Origin: Latrodectus hesperus | Lineage: Eukaryota; Arthropoda; Arachnida; Araneae; Theridiidae | Assembly (NCBI GenBank): GCA_037975125.1 | Contig: CM075853.1 | Span: 27,266,946-27,330,945, forward strand | Length of the DNA stretch: 64,000 nucleotides | Reading direction: 5' to 3' | Shown here: in pieces, positions 38,118 to 55,264 of the stretch | How positions within the stretch are numbered: the stretch's first letter is position 1 | Layout: the number at the start of each line of letters is the position of its first letter | Made by a program: the position numbers and the translations under genes | The notes under the pieces: model-generated | Told to the model about the DNA's origin: nothing | Database searches by the model: none | Seen by the model: the letters and a program-made list of their open reading frames with translations, nothing else

Positions 38118-38970
38118 AATGTTTCGCAAAAGAAATGTTTTTACTGAGGTGGCAGCTTGGGGCGGGGCACTATATTGCATGAAATATACTGTAGAAAGCA
38201 CAACTCTTTCCTGTAAGTCTGGCACAACCTTTTCATGCAGAAGACTGAGGTACTGTTCATCAGTCACTGTGCATGTTTTCCACCTAGATGTTTGGCAACG
38301 CTCTTCAAAAAAGAATGGACTGACAACAAAAGAGGCGGTGAAACTACACCAAACTGTTACATAAGAAGAATGAAGCGGCTTCGTCTCGTAATCACGGGGA
38401 TTCAATGTCACCCAAATACGACTATTGTGCGTATTGACGTTCCCATGCAGAGAAAAGTGGGCTTCGCCTGTCCATAAGAAGTTAAACAACCACTGTGGCT
38501 CGTGTTCCACCTTTGTTTGAGCCAGTTTAGCAAACGATTCTCTTGCAGCGATATCTGCCGGCACGATCTCATGCCGTGAATGCAATTTGTACTGGTACAG
38601 CTGCAGTATACCGTGAGGTATACGTCGAATAAATGTTACAGGCACTCCTAAAACCTTTCCAGCTTCTGGAGCACTGCTGCTTCCTGTGGATGATTCTGCT
38701 GCCATATCCTCCATCACACTCTGTACTGCTGCAACACGCCTTTATCTCATTGAAGGTCTACCGCTTCGTTGTCGATCTTCTAAGCGACCCGTTTCTTCGA
38801 AGCGCTTCACAAGTTTCAGTATCCCTGATGGTGATACGGGTCCTTTTTTTCTTCTTTATTCTTTTGCAGTGCGAAACTTCCTAACTGCATCTGCTACTGA
38901 TTCGCCATTCTTATAAAAGAGCTTGATAATCAACGCTTTATCCTGCAACCATAGTTTGATGCCGACATCG
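38118..38970 (-). pseudogene. Tc1/mariner-superfamily transposase (DUF4817-like N-terminus), inactivated and truncated
   Basis: One minus-strand frame with two in-frame TAA codons (near 38866 and 38751). N-terminal part: DKALIIKLFYKNGES, ADAVRKFRT, SPSGILKLVKRFEETGRLE, DRQRSGRPS, resembling the DUF4817-type helix-turn-helix of a transposase family common in arachnids and insects. Then QWLFNFLWTGEAHFSLHG, where the family has WTDEAHFS, so the first catalytic Asp is Gly. NPRDYETKPLH and PFFFEERCQTS follow. Then FMQYSAPPQ stands where the family has FMQDGAPPH, so the second Asp is Tyr. The third acidic residue and C-terminus are absent: homology ends near 38118 and the last 20 or so residues of the frame are flanking DNA. 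Confidence 0.85.
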
Positions 38971-39198
38971 AATGAAGAGTCACTGTGCATTCAGATGTTT
39001 TATTGTCAACCTGATTTGCATAAATCAGCTTCGTGTATGCACCGCAGCGCCATTTATCAGTCAATTTTGAACCAATTTTTTTGTTCTTAAAAAAAATCCA
39101 TCCTTTTTCTGATACCATTCATCCAAACCACATTTTTTTAACATCATTTGTGATTTTTTTAATTAATTTTTAAAATTAGCACGAAATTATGGCGCACC

Positions 39199-39201
<3 letters not shown>
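38971..39201 (-). mobile_element. 5' end of the DUF4817-type transposon
   Basis: Non-coding leader between the transposase start and the element terminus. The minus strand begins CAGGGTGCGCCATAATTTCG immediately after a (TA)n tract. The matching 3' terminus is not present because the element is truncated at about 38118. A short minus-strand frame (38930-39118) is in another frame and is ignored. Confidence 0.75.

Positions 39202-39247
<46 letters not shown>
39202..39247. repeat. (TA)n microsatellite, about 46 bp
   Basis: Pure TA repeat starting right at the CAGGGT terminus of the neighbouring transposon. Confidence 0.95.
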
Positions 39248-40349
<1,102 letters not shown>

Positions 40350-40380
40350 ATATTCAAATATATGTATTTATATATATTTA

Positions 40381-43300
40381 GGAAAAGAATTAATTTTCCA
40401 TTACTCTTTACAAGCAAAATTAATTTCTTTTCATTCGTATTTCTTTTGAATTAAATTTGTTTCCTCAGTAATCATTACAAACTCAAGAATGCACATAAAT
40501 GTTCACTTGTTTTAATTTGAAAAAATGCAAAAATAATGATATTTAAATACGTAATTGAGAAAAATACAATTTTGTTACTAAAATGAAATATTCTTAAAAT
40601 CATTGCGAAAAATCTTGATATTATAAGGAATATTTAAATTACTTAATAGTGTCAGCAAATTTACGGCTTCAGAAAGTTTTTTTTAGTGTTTAGGAAATTT
40701 GTAATAAATTAATATTAAATAAAATACCATCAAATCGTCGTATTTTCTTGTATTATTCAAGCTTTTTTTAAGCTTTCAAAATCACGCTTTTCAAAAAGCA
40801 AAAAAGTTTTAAATTTAATTTTGTTTGATATATGTTTATTTAGCTAACTTAATATTGAATGATAAAATGTGAAACAGTAATTAATATAATTTTGCAACTC
40901 AAACTAAATTATACGTCTTGGAAAATGTACTTACGTTTAAATATGTTAGCTAAAAAAAGCCAGAGTTACCAGTTCTAATAAACAGATTTATTTTTAAACG
41001 TAAATTTTAAATTAGAAATGATGGGAAATATATATATATGTAAGTTATATTTTCTAAACAAGATTAAATCTTTAAATCTGAAAATATATTCTCTGAATGC
41101 ATTTTATTTTTTTACATTTCTATCCACTTATTATGATAGAGTAAAAGTTATTAAAAAATGGATTTATTAGAATAGCTGTGAAATATCTTAATTTGCTTAT
41201 TTAAATAACAGTTAGGAGTTCAAATTTCTGGTACTTAAGCTACATTTCATTTAAGTGTTATAATTATGTATAGTAAAACAATACATAATATTTTTATGAT
41301 TAGAAATTCGAGGAAGGAAAACAATAACTTGTTTTATCAAGAAGCAGAATTTTAAGTGTGAAGCATTTTCGCTATATTTTAATACTTCTAGTTATAAATT
41401 AATTTTGTAAGCTGTAGCGTACTTTAAATTTTGAGTAAAAATGTCTTATATAAGCATATTATTCATGATCACCGTTGCATAGATATATTACTAATAATGT
41501 TGTACACGTAAGAAAATTCAAATATTTTCTGAGGATTTAATACCTGATTTTAACCTGCAAGTTATTTTGGAGAGAAACTTTCTTTCTGAGTAAATTGCTG
41601 CTTTCAAAAGATTTAACATTCTTGAAGATGCATAAAAATTCCCAACATTCTTCGAAAATAAAAATAATTAAAATTTATAATTTATACTATGAATCATTTC
41701 TTAAAGAGATTCTTATTCCTTTCCTGCTAATCGTTTGTACTGTTGTTGTGTATAACATTTTATGTCTAATGAAACAACTTGCTTAGCATATGGTTTCTCA
41801 TACGCTTCTAGATTAGATTACGTTTAAGCCAATACATTTAATGTAAAAAAAAAATTAATTGCTAGTATTGCATCTGGTCTTGAAAAATCAAATTCTCTTC
41901 AAATTTCTTATATGGACCAAAAATAAATACAGAATAGTTTTTAATTAGCACTTCCTTTATTAGTGTAGTTAGTTTTTTTCCTTTAGATTAGGACCATTAT
42001 CTTTGCTAGAAAAAATGACAAAAATACTGCTATATAATTATATTTATTCATTATACACTCCTTTTCTACTTTCTAATTTTCAATGAAATAACAAAAATGT
42101 ACTATATCAAATTATAGTATATATATAATTCAATATATACAACATATATATTTTCTTGTATTCAAAACCTTAGCAATAAGAAACATTCATATTCATAGTA
42201 TTTCAGTTTCTATAGAAAATGCATTGACAAGTAACTGCATGTATTGTTTTACACATTTTGCATTTTAAAATAATTACTTGTATCATTTATAGCAAAATCA
42301 TAAAAATTCTCATTTTGAAAAATAAGCATCTTAACTTTGCATGTCATTTCTTAAAATTACATTTACTTTAAAATTAATATTAATTCAGGAAGTGTTATTG
42401 TTAAGAAAAATTAAAAAAGTAACCTGTTAAATAAGAATAAATAAGGATTTGACATTCTCATATATAAATAATATATTTGAAATATAAAAGTAGATATTTC
42501 TAGTTAATTAGTTTATTATCAGTTTGACTATTAGAAAAGTACTTATAGCTTACAAATTGTTAATTAGAAAATTTACCAAATTTGCTAGATATCCAAAACA
42601 AATGTCTTTAAAGAGAAACAATCTCAAATATTGTTCCTTGATGATTTAAATTTTTTTCTGTCTTTAAAATTTAGAATTTTACTGTGTGAAGTAATCAGTT
42701 ACATTATAATTTTAAACATATCATCTAAAATTTAGCAAAGAAATGAATTTTTAGAAGCATATGCAAAATGTTTCAAAATATTAAATACCATAAGAGCTGA
42801 GATAATAAAATTCTTTTAAACATCATCACTCATTATTAATTTTTAAATTTATCTATAAAAAAATTCTATATACTCAATAATTTACGATAATTCAAGTCGA
42901 TATATTCCTGTCAATGCAGATTTAAATTCGGAATCTTCGGTCACTTTTATTTAAAAGTTAAAAAAACATGTGTTCTCAAATAAAAAAGGTATAATCTATA
43001 GCAGTGATTAACGAAAACAATAATTAATTTATATCACATTCCCTTACTGAATATAATTCTGATCTTAATAAGATTATATAATTATTATATAAAGCTGGTT
43101 TTCTGTAACAAAATAAATTACATGTTTTCAATCCAAAACTATTTTAGTTTAAACTAATTATGAAGTTCAAAACATTGTACAGATTTTTAATACTTCATTG
43201 GAAAAGAATATGAATGAAAGTAAAAGAAACTAGGAGTAAATTCTTTTCTATTCATAAAAATTTTAAAAATTTCATAGTTAGATTATTTAATAGATTTATT

Positions 43301-43454
43301 TTTTGTTATTAAATAAAGTCTTTTCAACAGCTAATAAAAAATTTTAATTCATACTTAACATTCTTTAACTTAAAGAACAGTGCCTTTGTAAAATATAGTT
43401 TACTTCAACTTAGCAATTACGAAATATGTTAATTTATAGTAATCAATAAATTTC
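40381..43454. other. AT-rich DNA, nothing recognised
   Basis: About 3 kb of AT-rich sequence without a recognisable element. A 63-codon frame at 41595-41786 has a hydrophobic C-terminal half but no other support. Confidence 0.5.
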
Positions 43455-43690
43455 CTAATATATTGTTGTACTCCCGGCACTTAGGGTTTCCATCTTTTAA
43501 CACTACAAAGGAGAAAGTGGTGGACATAAAGGGTGTGCAAACATGTCATTGTGGGAGATTGTTCCTAATTCAAAGGAAGGGATCAAACACAACAATCCAC
43601 AAATGGCCTCTACAACCTACAGAGTTTTTCTTTCGCATGGAGAACATTGTGACCACGACATATTTTAACTGCAGTTGCTGTCGTTAGTAA
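43455..43690. other. Less AT-rich island, unassigned
   Basis: Sharp local drop in AT content, with a 74-codon + strand frame (43463-43687) containing CHCG and ending CSCCR. I recognise no domain. It may be an exon fragment or an old transposon piece. Confidence 0.3.
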
Positions 43691-44441
<751 letters not shown>

Positions 44442-45010
44442 TGATGAATTTTATTTACGAATATTTAAATAGGTGAAAATACCTATAGGTGCATATACAC
44501 ATAAATGTATATATATGAAGGCACTTATAAGTATACCTATATAATATATGCTTGTGTGTATTGTGCCTGCCTTGTATTTTTCTATCGCCTTTCATAGAAG
44601 ATTATAATCTGATTTCAATGAATCAAAAGATTTGAGATGCATTAATATATAGCCCCCATATAACACCATAAAATTAAGGTTACATTCTCATGAACAATCA
44701 ACAATAAGTATTTCTTTATTATGAACAAGTGACAATATCTTTCGTCATATCTAGTTTGTCAATTAAAAATGGAAAATACTTAAATTATGATAAAGGAGTA
44801 AAACAAAATGTATAAATATCATTGAAATATTCCCTCTGGAGTCAATAAACAATTTTATTTTTACTGTTAAATTCATTACATCTCAGTTGTAAAAGAGAAC
44901 ACTTGTCTACTTTTACCGTTCTTTCTAAAAAGGTAGTGAAAAAGATCTTTCTCAGATAACCTACATACCTTTTTTCCATGATGTCTTTCTATTTACCTCT
45001 TGCGAGAGAT
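44442..45010. other. AT-rich DNA, nothing recognised
   Basis: The last 60 bp (about 44950-45010) may belong to repeat R1, because ttctcagataacctacat resembles tactcagaacgctttacat near 54466. Confidence 0.4.
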
Positions 45011-45140
45011 AAAAAAGAAATAAATCTTTCCTGGTCTGTTTTTATATAAAATCGATGGAATTCGATAGCAGCAGTGGGAGACTTTCTTGAAAATGGAGAT
45101 TTATTTTCAAGAACTTTTAAACAAATTATTGTTTTTTCTA
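45011..45140 (+). repeat. Dispersed repeat R1, copy 2
   Basis: Closest to the copy at 54497-54640: aaaaaagaaataaatctt, then tctgtttttatataaaatcg, then gaatt, atagc, gaaaatg, atttatt and caaga in the same order. No open frame, no tRNA-like promoter and no terminal repeat seen. It may be a MITE or SINE-like fragment. Confidence 0.7.
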
Positions 45141-45162
45141 CTTTAATAAATTTAGACAACTG

Positions 45163-45300
<138 letters not shown>

Positions 45301-46014
45301 TGGATATATAGATAATCATTTATTCTATTATAACTTTTTTACTGAAATTCATTTTGTAATTAAACTTAAGCATTATATAAGGTTTTTTTTAATTTCCAAA
45401 GACTAAAAAATTTAATTTAATTTAGATTCTTAAACGCAATTAATTGATACTGTACTTTTAAATACTTAATTTGTGTGAAATTCCTTATAAAAACGTTTGA
45501 ATATTTTTTATAAGAAAATGATTGGAGTATTAAATTTATTAATTTATTTTAATTTTTCACTCTTATTAAAGAAAAAATATAGTTTAATCTTGTGTGAACT
45601 TAAGCGTTGGTAGTAATTATCTTCGAAAAAATACTTTTACCTAAGAAAAATTACAAAAAAAGACAAATATCATACATTATGTTATTAAGATAGAATTAGA
45701 TAAGAATTACCTAATTAATAAATTTGAAAAATAAAATAAAGAAGAGAATTCTCAGAATGCAAAGTATATATTTCGAAGATTTTTAATACTTTATTTAATA
45801 CTTTACTAGATTGAAAATTTATCTGGGGAAACTGCGATACTTAATACTTGCAGTGACTTCCAAGGTCATTTTAAACAAAAAATGTGTTGAAAATCCATTG
45901 AGAAATTAAAGAAAGGATAAGGTCAGACAGAATTAGTGAGTTAGTTAAGTGCAAGTCATATGGTTTTTATAAATTTAATAGCTACTTTGTGAACCATACA
46001 TTCATTTGACAGGT
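45301..46014. other. AT-rich DNA, nothing recognised
   Basis: AT-rich spacer, no recognisable element. Confidence 0.5.
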
Positions 46015-46260
46015 GGTGGTGAAACTAAGGATGGACATGTGCTACGATGAGTATTAATTATCGCATTTGTTATAATACCCATGAAATTATGGAACCGCCA
46101 TTCCATCTGAACCCAGATCATCTCTCAGTGGCAGTACCAGAAAAATGACATAAACTCTAAAGACGGGTAGACGATTTCACGAAGGCTGACTGTGTGCGAG
46201 CTGAGCAACTGCTTGCGTCCTGCTTCCACCATACCATAAGAAGGAAGATTTCAGTTAGGT
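46015..46260. other. Less AT-rich island, unassigned
   Basis: Composition like the transposon relics that follow, but no transposase block or promoter box could be read in any frame. It may be a non-coding end of one of the Tc1-type elements downstream. Confidence 0.3.
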
Positions 46261-47314
46261 ATGTCAAAATGTCAAATATGTGACTTATCAGCGGGATTTG
46301 TTTTTTAATCCAGGTCTCTCGATTTATTCTCTAATATGAAAGCCGTCACTAGATTAGAAGATAACTTAGAATCCGGTATCATTCATGAAACAATAGTGTA
46401 TGAGATATATACGGTTTAACTATTGTTAATATTCAAAATGGTATTTTTTGTGTAGAAGTAAAACTTTGCATGTGTTTTAATATATAACCGTAAATACTTA
46501 GACCTATAGAGATTTCCTTCATGCCTCTGTGCCCCCATATGTTGGAGCATATACTGATGATTATCATCCACTATAAGAGAATATGACTACACACACAGAT
46601 CTCATGCTTGATACATATTCTGAGCATAAAACTCGGCTCGATGTTTCTTCTAGAGTGTTTGAGAAGTTTTATGTGTATAATTTCAGTTCTTCTTCGAGGA
46701 TTCTAAATAAACTTGTAACTTTTTTGGAACAGCAATGTCTTTCTCAAGACATCCCGAACTAACAGACTAAGTTATTTACAACATCATTCATCGTGATACT
46801 TGCTGTATTGCTTCTTTGGAAAAATAATTTATTTGTAACAATCTATCCAATTTATTAATTTTTTACGTTTGCATATTTCAATGGCAACATATTTTTCAGG
46901 TAAATGATGTTTTAAACCTGATGTATTTAATACTGTGGGTACAATAAGTAATTTTCTGCACGCATTTGTTTGAACTATCTTTCACCTTATAATGTTCCTT
47001 AACATATAGAAATCACTATGTGTATACATATTACTAAGCTGCACAAAATATGCTTCCCTTGAAAATTATTATGCAAAGCAGACGACATACCACACGTGAA
47101 GTTTGAAACATTTACTGAACGGAAGAAAATACTGCAATGATGAATACTGCAATGAAGAAATGAAGCAATGATTGTTTTTCTGAATGCATTCAAGTAAAAT
47201 AGGTATTGATGGAAACATTTATCATAATTTTAGATGAAACAAATTGCGTAGTATGTTACTTATACGCAAATAACACTTTAGCTTTACTGCCGATATGAGA
47301 AATGATTAAAGGGA
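46261..47314. other. Mixed spacer, nothing recognised
   Basis: Moderately AT-rich. It contains a small tandem motif (tactgcaatgatgaatactgc near 47130-47150, word actgcaatga twice) that underlies a spurious 64-codon minus frame. Confidence 0.4.
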
Positions 47315-47525
47315 CATTTCTGGTCTTGAAAGGGGTCAGATTGTGGCCTATAGAGATTACGATTTATTCTATCATATCATTAATGCTTGCGTTAAGCAAG
47401 ATTCTAAAATGAATGAATGGATAACTGCAGAATATACTATATCTGCATTCAGAGACATCATACATAACAGCTTTCAGAAGCCAGAGGACAATTACGCTAA
47501 CACATGGGGGATATGTAACAAATAA
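47315..47525 (+). pseudogene. Tc1-like transposase fragment, N-terminal DNA-binding region
   Basis: One + strand frame reads ISGLERGQIVAYRDYDLFYH and continues 50 codons. The block E-R-G-x-I-V-A-Y-R-D-Y matches the first helix-turn-helix of Tc1-like transposases and is almost the same as FNRGRIVAYRDYGLSF in the copy starting at 48.1 kb. Downstream similarity fades within about 40 codons and no catalytic block follows, so this is an independent, more degraded copy or a partial duplicate. Confidence 0.55.
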
Positions 47526-48129
47526 CCCTACTGATTAGAGTGAGTAGTACAGTCAATTCAAAGTTAAGAGGTCAATAAATTGCGCAGTTTGCAAAAATAC
47601 ATATGTCTGCATGATTACTTCGGAGACGTTTGCAGCTCACGGGATTGCTGTGCCGTCGATCATAATTCCAATTATCTTGATATTACACCACACTTATTTT
47701 AAATGATTTGATGACAATAAACTTAGACTCAAAAAAGATCTGACATTTTGTTTCTAAATATATCCTGATAATGTACACAACATCATAATAATCAGGTCCA
47801 TGATTGACGATATGGATGAAAAAGGAAGCCATGCTACAACTATTCGAAACAAATATTTTCCAAACAGACTACAGTTACTTTAGTAATGTGTTTAAAATAA
47901 TTTAACTTGTATCCATTATTAAAATACAATTAAATTTTTTAAGTATTTTGTTTGTTAACTACACATTTCAACAATAAAGTAATAGCATAATACCATTCTC
48001 ATCTGGATGGAAAACCAATTCCATTGATGAGATCTCTTGTTTTTCTGCTCTTTGCAGTGAACTTAACTTTGGACCCCATGACTAAATTTTAAAGAGATGT
48101 AGGATTCATGACGTTTTGTAAATAGGCCG
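47526..48129. other. Spacer between two Tc1-like fragments
   Basis: Moderately AT-rich, no readable transposase block; may contain decayed element ends. Confidence 0.4.
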
Positions 48130-49200
48130 CATTTTAGAAGCCTCACTATACCTCCTAGAAAACAGCGATCATTTTTTGATCAAGTATCCGAGTTCAACAG
48201 AGGAAGGATAGTAGCCTACCGAGATTATGGATTATCTTTTTGGGAAATTGGTTGTCGTGTTTGAAGAAACCAAACAACTGTAATATAATAATATGTATTC
48301 GTTGGATACCGGAGGGTACAACGAACTGACGAGTCTGATAGCTTCCAACTCAATGCACCACTTGACTTGTTGACAGGCAAATTATTAGCAGGCAAGTGAT
48401 GGATCGCTCAGCCACATCACGAACCATAGTACAGCACATTCAGTCTGTAACGCATCTTCCAGTATCTGCGCATACCATTCATCCCATGTACAGCAGGGTG
48501 GTGTGTCCACAAGTCGTCCATTGCTTCGTCTACCCTTGGTGCAGAACCACAGCCGTCTCCACCGCTAATGGTGTATTGAAAGAAAGATGTGAATTGCAGA
48601 AGGAAATGAAAATATATTTACTAACTAGTCACGCTGCTGTCTGCAACACCACAACCATTGCATTCGAGTCTGAAGACAACGTGGAGATAAGATGCTGAAC
48701 ATTTGCATTATGCACCTCCACACTGGTCCTGCACCGGATATTAGGATTTGGGGTGGTATTGGATATCACTCTCGCACTCTTCTAGCGCATTGCCGGTACT
48801 TTAAACAGCCAGTGCTACATCTCCGAGGTATTGGAGCCTGTTATCCTTCCTTATATTCAAGGCTTACCCACAGCCATATTTCAAAAGGAATATGCACGAC
48901 CACAAGTGGCGCGTATTGTTCAAGAGTTCCTCGTCAATCGCCAAATTGAATTGCTTCCCTGGCTCAACTGGCAGGCTCGCTCTCCGGATTTTAGCCAATG
49001 GAAAACATGTGGCTCATTGTTTCTCAAAGACTGACCCAGATTACTTCCCTAGCTGCCACACCAGATCACTTTTGGCAATGTCTGGAACCTGCTGGGTCTG
49101 ATGTACCGCAAGAACACATCCAAAGTCTCTTTGCATCAATGCCGAAGCGTGTGGCAGTGGTGATATCCTACAATGGTGGTTACTCTGGCTGCTGATTTTG
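48130..49200 (+). pseudogene. Tc1-like transposase (Tcb1-like group), nearly full length, inactivated
   Basis: Blocks in order across shifting frames: SEFNRGRIVAYRDYGLSF and EIGCRV (first helix-turn-helix), RSATSRTIVQHIQSVTH and PVSAHTI (second), MHLHTGPAPDIRIWGGIGYH, SRTLLAH, PVILPYIQGLPTAIFQKEYARP, RQIELLPW, ARSPDFS, ENMWLIVSQRLTQI, PQEHIQSLFASMPKRV and NGGYSGC followed by a stop. This covers a whole Tc1-type transposase of about 340 residues. Lesions: several stops and frameshifts; the second catalytic Asp region reads QKEYARP instead of the family Q-Q-D-N-A-R-P; the segment around the catalytic Glu is shifted (ARSPDFSQW, then ENMW in another frame). A related copy lies reversed at 51960-52980. 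Confidence 0.9.
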
Positions 49201-49422
49201 GCATTAACTTCACTTCACAGAAGTCTATAAACTTAATTATTTAATACTTGGTCAACATGTTATCAACAAAATAAATTTTGTTGTGATATCTCTTGTCTTT
49301 CTTGATGTTGCAATTTGGAAGGTCAGCAATGTATTTTGTATACGCTCACTTCATCTGTTAACTTGACTTTTGACATTCGTATACGTATAAATGTTCAACT
49401 GAATTATATATGTATGAATATT
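49201..49422. other. 3' flank of the Tc1 relic, nothing recognised
   Basis: Short mixed-composition spacer; a terminal inverted repeat for the upstream element could not be identified. Confidence 0.4.
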
Positions 49423-51959
<2,537 letters not shown>

Positions 51960-52980
51960 CGCAAATGACAACAATCACTACCATACATCTCAGCATAGAA
52001 TCAAATAGCTTTGGATATGTCTTTGGGGTCCGTGCAAAGTCCAAATATTTCCAAAGTTGATCTGGTGTAGCATTAAGCGGTGTATCTCAGGTATCTATCT
52101 GTATCTGGGCAAATAGCTGTGCAAACACGGACCATACGTTTTCTACTAATGATAGAGGAGAGGAACAAACAGTTCAAAAAAGCAATTCAATCTTAGCAAA
52201 GAAGAAGAATTCCTGAGTATTGCGTGCCACATTTGGTCATGCGTTGTTCCATTAGAATATGCCTGATGGCAAGTACTAGAAGTATGATGGGACCTTGTAT
52301 TCCAAAAACTCAGTAGTGTAACGCTGGTTGTTCAGTGTACCAACAAAACGCACTATAAGATACAGCAGAGAAACTCAGTATCACCCAAACCATGATACCG
52401 AAAGCAGGACCAGTATAGTGATACATTACTCAACAGTTCAAAAGTGTCTCACCATGCTGTATCCAGAAACATATTCTACCATTGTACGTTTGCAGACAGA
52501 AATAAAGTTCATCAATGATAAAAATGTCTTTCCATTCCGTGGCAAACGTCCATCGTTTATCGTACTAATGATAACGCAAATGCCTGTGGTCTTAAGTAAA
52601 GTGTAAGACGAAGCAATGAAGATCTTTCAGACATTCCCTCTGCGCTGCAAATGATGGCGAATAGTAAAAGCCATCACCGAATGATGTGTAAGAGACTGAA
52701 TTTTTCATGCTGTATTTCTCATGTGGCTGAGTGGTCCAGCACAACCAGACACATGATATATCTTTCAACATGTACAAAAGTGCAACGAGATGGGTGTGAT
52801 TGCTCTTATCGGTCTGCTGGTACTCCTGAATCCAGTAAGTACAAATCTGCATCACAATTGCTTGGTTTCATCCAATATGATCACCGAATTCTCTGAAGTT
52901 TGATCCGCAGTCCCTTTAGCTAATACTATTCTTTCTCGGTCAAACTCAGAAAATAACTCAAAAGACACTCAATGTCTTAC
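51960..52980 (-). pseudogene. Tc1-like transposase (same group as 48.1-49.2 kb), reversed, inactivated
   Basis: Minus-strand blocks in order: FLSEFDRERIVLAKG, IQEYQQTDKSNHTH (family W-M-Q-E-G-T-T-D-R-x-G-R-S-H), FATEWKDIFIIDELYFCLQ (first catalytic Asp region, Asp kept, following Glu-Ser reading Glu-Leu), YHYTGPAFGIMVW, LNNQRYTTEFLEYKVPSYF, WNNA-PNVARN where the family has QQDNARPHVAR (second Asp lost), IELLF, SLVENVWSVFAQLFAQI (keeps the Glu of the ENVW block), LNATPDQLWKYLDFAR and LFDSMLRCMVVIVV. Many stops and frameshifts. The small frames on both strands here (52328-52606, 52592-52855, 52651-52896) are fragments or shadows of it. Confidence 0.85.
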
Positions 52981-54496
52981 ACGAGACACAACTAAACAGC
53001 CTTCACAAAAAGGAAAAGCACAGAAAAAAGTACTTTAATTCAAATTGGTAATATTTTCTCCACTTATGTACCCCTTGAAAGAGTAATTTAGTCGACTATT
53101 ATTTACGTATGCGTTACTATGTTAATATTTTTATATCGCATCACCTCAAACGCATGATATAAATTATGCATCATTTACATTCTTCCTTCAGGGTATCGAA
53201 TTTTAGTTTTCAAGCCATGTTTTTCATTTATCAAATATAGCATTAATCTAGTAAGAGATGATAGCTTAGAATGGTATTAAATTTAAAAAATATTCTTTAA
53301 TGTATTTAAATTCAAAGCTTGAAAGAAACGATGCATATAATTAAATACTTAAAATATGTGTTAAAAAGAATTATAAAAAATAAGAATTCATGTTCAAAAA
53401 GGACAATGTATTTGAAACAATAAGTAGTTCAATTTTTAAGAGATTTGTTTAACACTTGATAACATTATAAATTTCAGGTTAAAACTAATATAATTATCTA
53501 AAACAAATTATTAAATTACCTTAAGCATTATTCAGAATAACATTTATGAAATAGCTCTAAAAAAATCAACATTTGAAACAGTTTAAAGTTATGCTTAAAA
53601 TAAAATTACCAAATTTAATGAGAATTGATTTTTTAGAATCCAGTGCAAATGTTAGCATAAGACATTGTTTAGCATTTATTTTCTGTAAATTAAAATGTTT
53701 TTTAGCTTTAAAGTTTTTCATTATACATTATCATAAATTAGAAATATCTTAAATGCAAAAAATAAGCTTATGTTTCAAACAACACAGTCTAACTTGAGCA
53801 GCTAACTTCTAACTAACTCATCTAACTTCTAGCAGATAATGAGATTTTTTCTAAATTTCATAAGTGATAAATAATAAAATATTTTTGAAATATTTGAAAT
53901 TTATACTTACTTTTGCTGTGTTTCTTTGATTTACAAATATACTCATTATAAATTATATTGAAACATTTTTTAAATATTTACATATTTATTTCATCGAATA
54001 TGTGAATAAATGTATATATTTTATTCCGAATTATACATTTAGTTTTATAAAGCTAAGTTAATTAAGGAAAGAGATTATGAAATTTTGTATAAGAATATTT
54101 CCAGTTTGAATAATAGATGGAATTAATTTTCATTCACTCCGAACTTTTCATTAGAATTAATTTGTATTAATTTATATTAATGTTTTATATATAAAAATAT
54201 GGACAGTTATCACGGCTCTAAAACGACAAAAAAATGCTACTACTGTATTGATTAAAAGGAAGTCATCACTCATTAAAATTGATACATTTAAAATTAAAAA
54301 CTAGAAGTATAAAATAATTACGTTATTTTACATAAGCCTGGATTATTGACTTTTCACTCAAAATCAACTATTTTAGTATTAAACTCTTAATCGAAGATAT
54401 TTTTTTTACCAATAAATGAACTACATTTATTATTATTTATAAATGGCTTTGAAAAATCATGCCTTACTCAGAACGCTTTACATCTTTTTTGTGACA
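52981..54496. other. AT-rich DNA, nothing recognised
   Basis: Includes a short duplicated word (ctaacttct near 53804 and 53824). The last 40 bp may extend repeat R1 upstream. Confidence 0.45.
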
Positions 54497-54640
54497 AATA
54501 AAAAAGAAATAAATCTTCTCTGATCTGTTTTTATATAAAATCGATTGAATTTAATAGCTGCAACAGAATACTACTTTTTTCTTTTTTGAAAATGAAAATT
54601 TATTCCAAGAAATTTCAGACAAATTGTGATTTTTCATACT
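54497..54640 (+). repeat. Dispersed repeat R1, copy 3
   Basis: Aligns with 45011-45140 over about 140 bp by eye, with few gaps in the first 75 bp (aaaaaagaaataaatctt, tctgtttttatataaaatcg, ttgaatt, atagc). The third copy is at 21655-21785. Confidence 0.7.
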
Positions 54641-55264
54641 CACCTGTAATAGATATCTGAGAGGATCTTATATTTTTGCAAGTTATTTTAAGTTTTCTAA
54701 TGAGTCCCGTTACATCATTTCAAAATGTATTGAAAGTTCCTTTAAACTTTATAACAGTAAGAATCTTATATAATTTTAATAAGCAAATCAACATCTAAAA
54801 AAATAAATGTAGTGATGTGAATTGTGCTTGAAAATATATCCAATAGCATTACAGATTCTTTGTGTTTCTTTATATTTAAGTTATATAAAAATGTAATTAA
54901 AAAAAATGTTATTTTATTTAAGATATGGCATGAAATCTCATAAACGACTTAAGTATGTGATAATAGCAATGTCTGTATTCTTTCTAATTTATATATACTC
55001 ATGAATATTTCATGATTTAACTTAACAAATATTTGGGGAAAATTGCTCTTTTTATATGAAATAAGAAATGTGAACATTTTTATATCATCTACATATGTGC
55101 ATAAAATAAAATAAATTTTATTGTTGGGTGAATTTACGATTAAATCAACTATCCATTCTGGATAAAATTTATATACATACGCATCATTGAATTTAAGTAT
55201 TATAGGAATATTTAACTATTACAGTATAACTCAAATTATATCCGAATCATTTTCACTAACTTCA
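54641..55264. other. AT-rich DNA, nothing recognised
   Basis: AT-rich spacer, no recognisable element. Confidence 0.45.

Noticed and set aside
38050..38916. + strand open frames over the 38-kb transposase
   Set aside because: They are antisense shadows of the minus-strand transposase frame, which has clear family blocks.
52328..52896. + strand frames near 52.3-52.9 kb
   Set aside because: The minus strand carries readable Tc1 transposase blocks throughout; the + strand frames are shadows.
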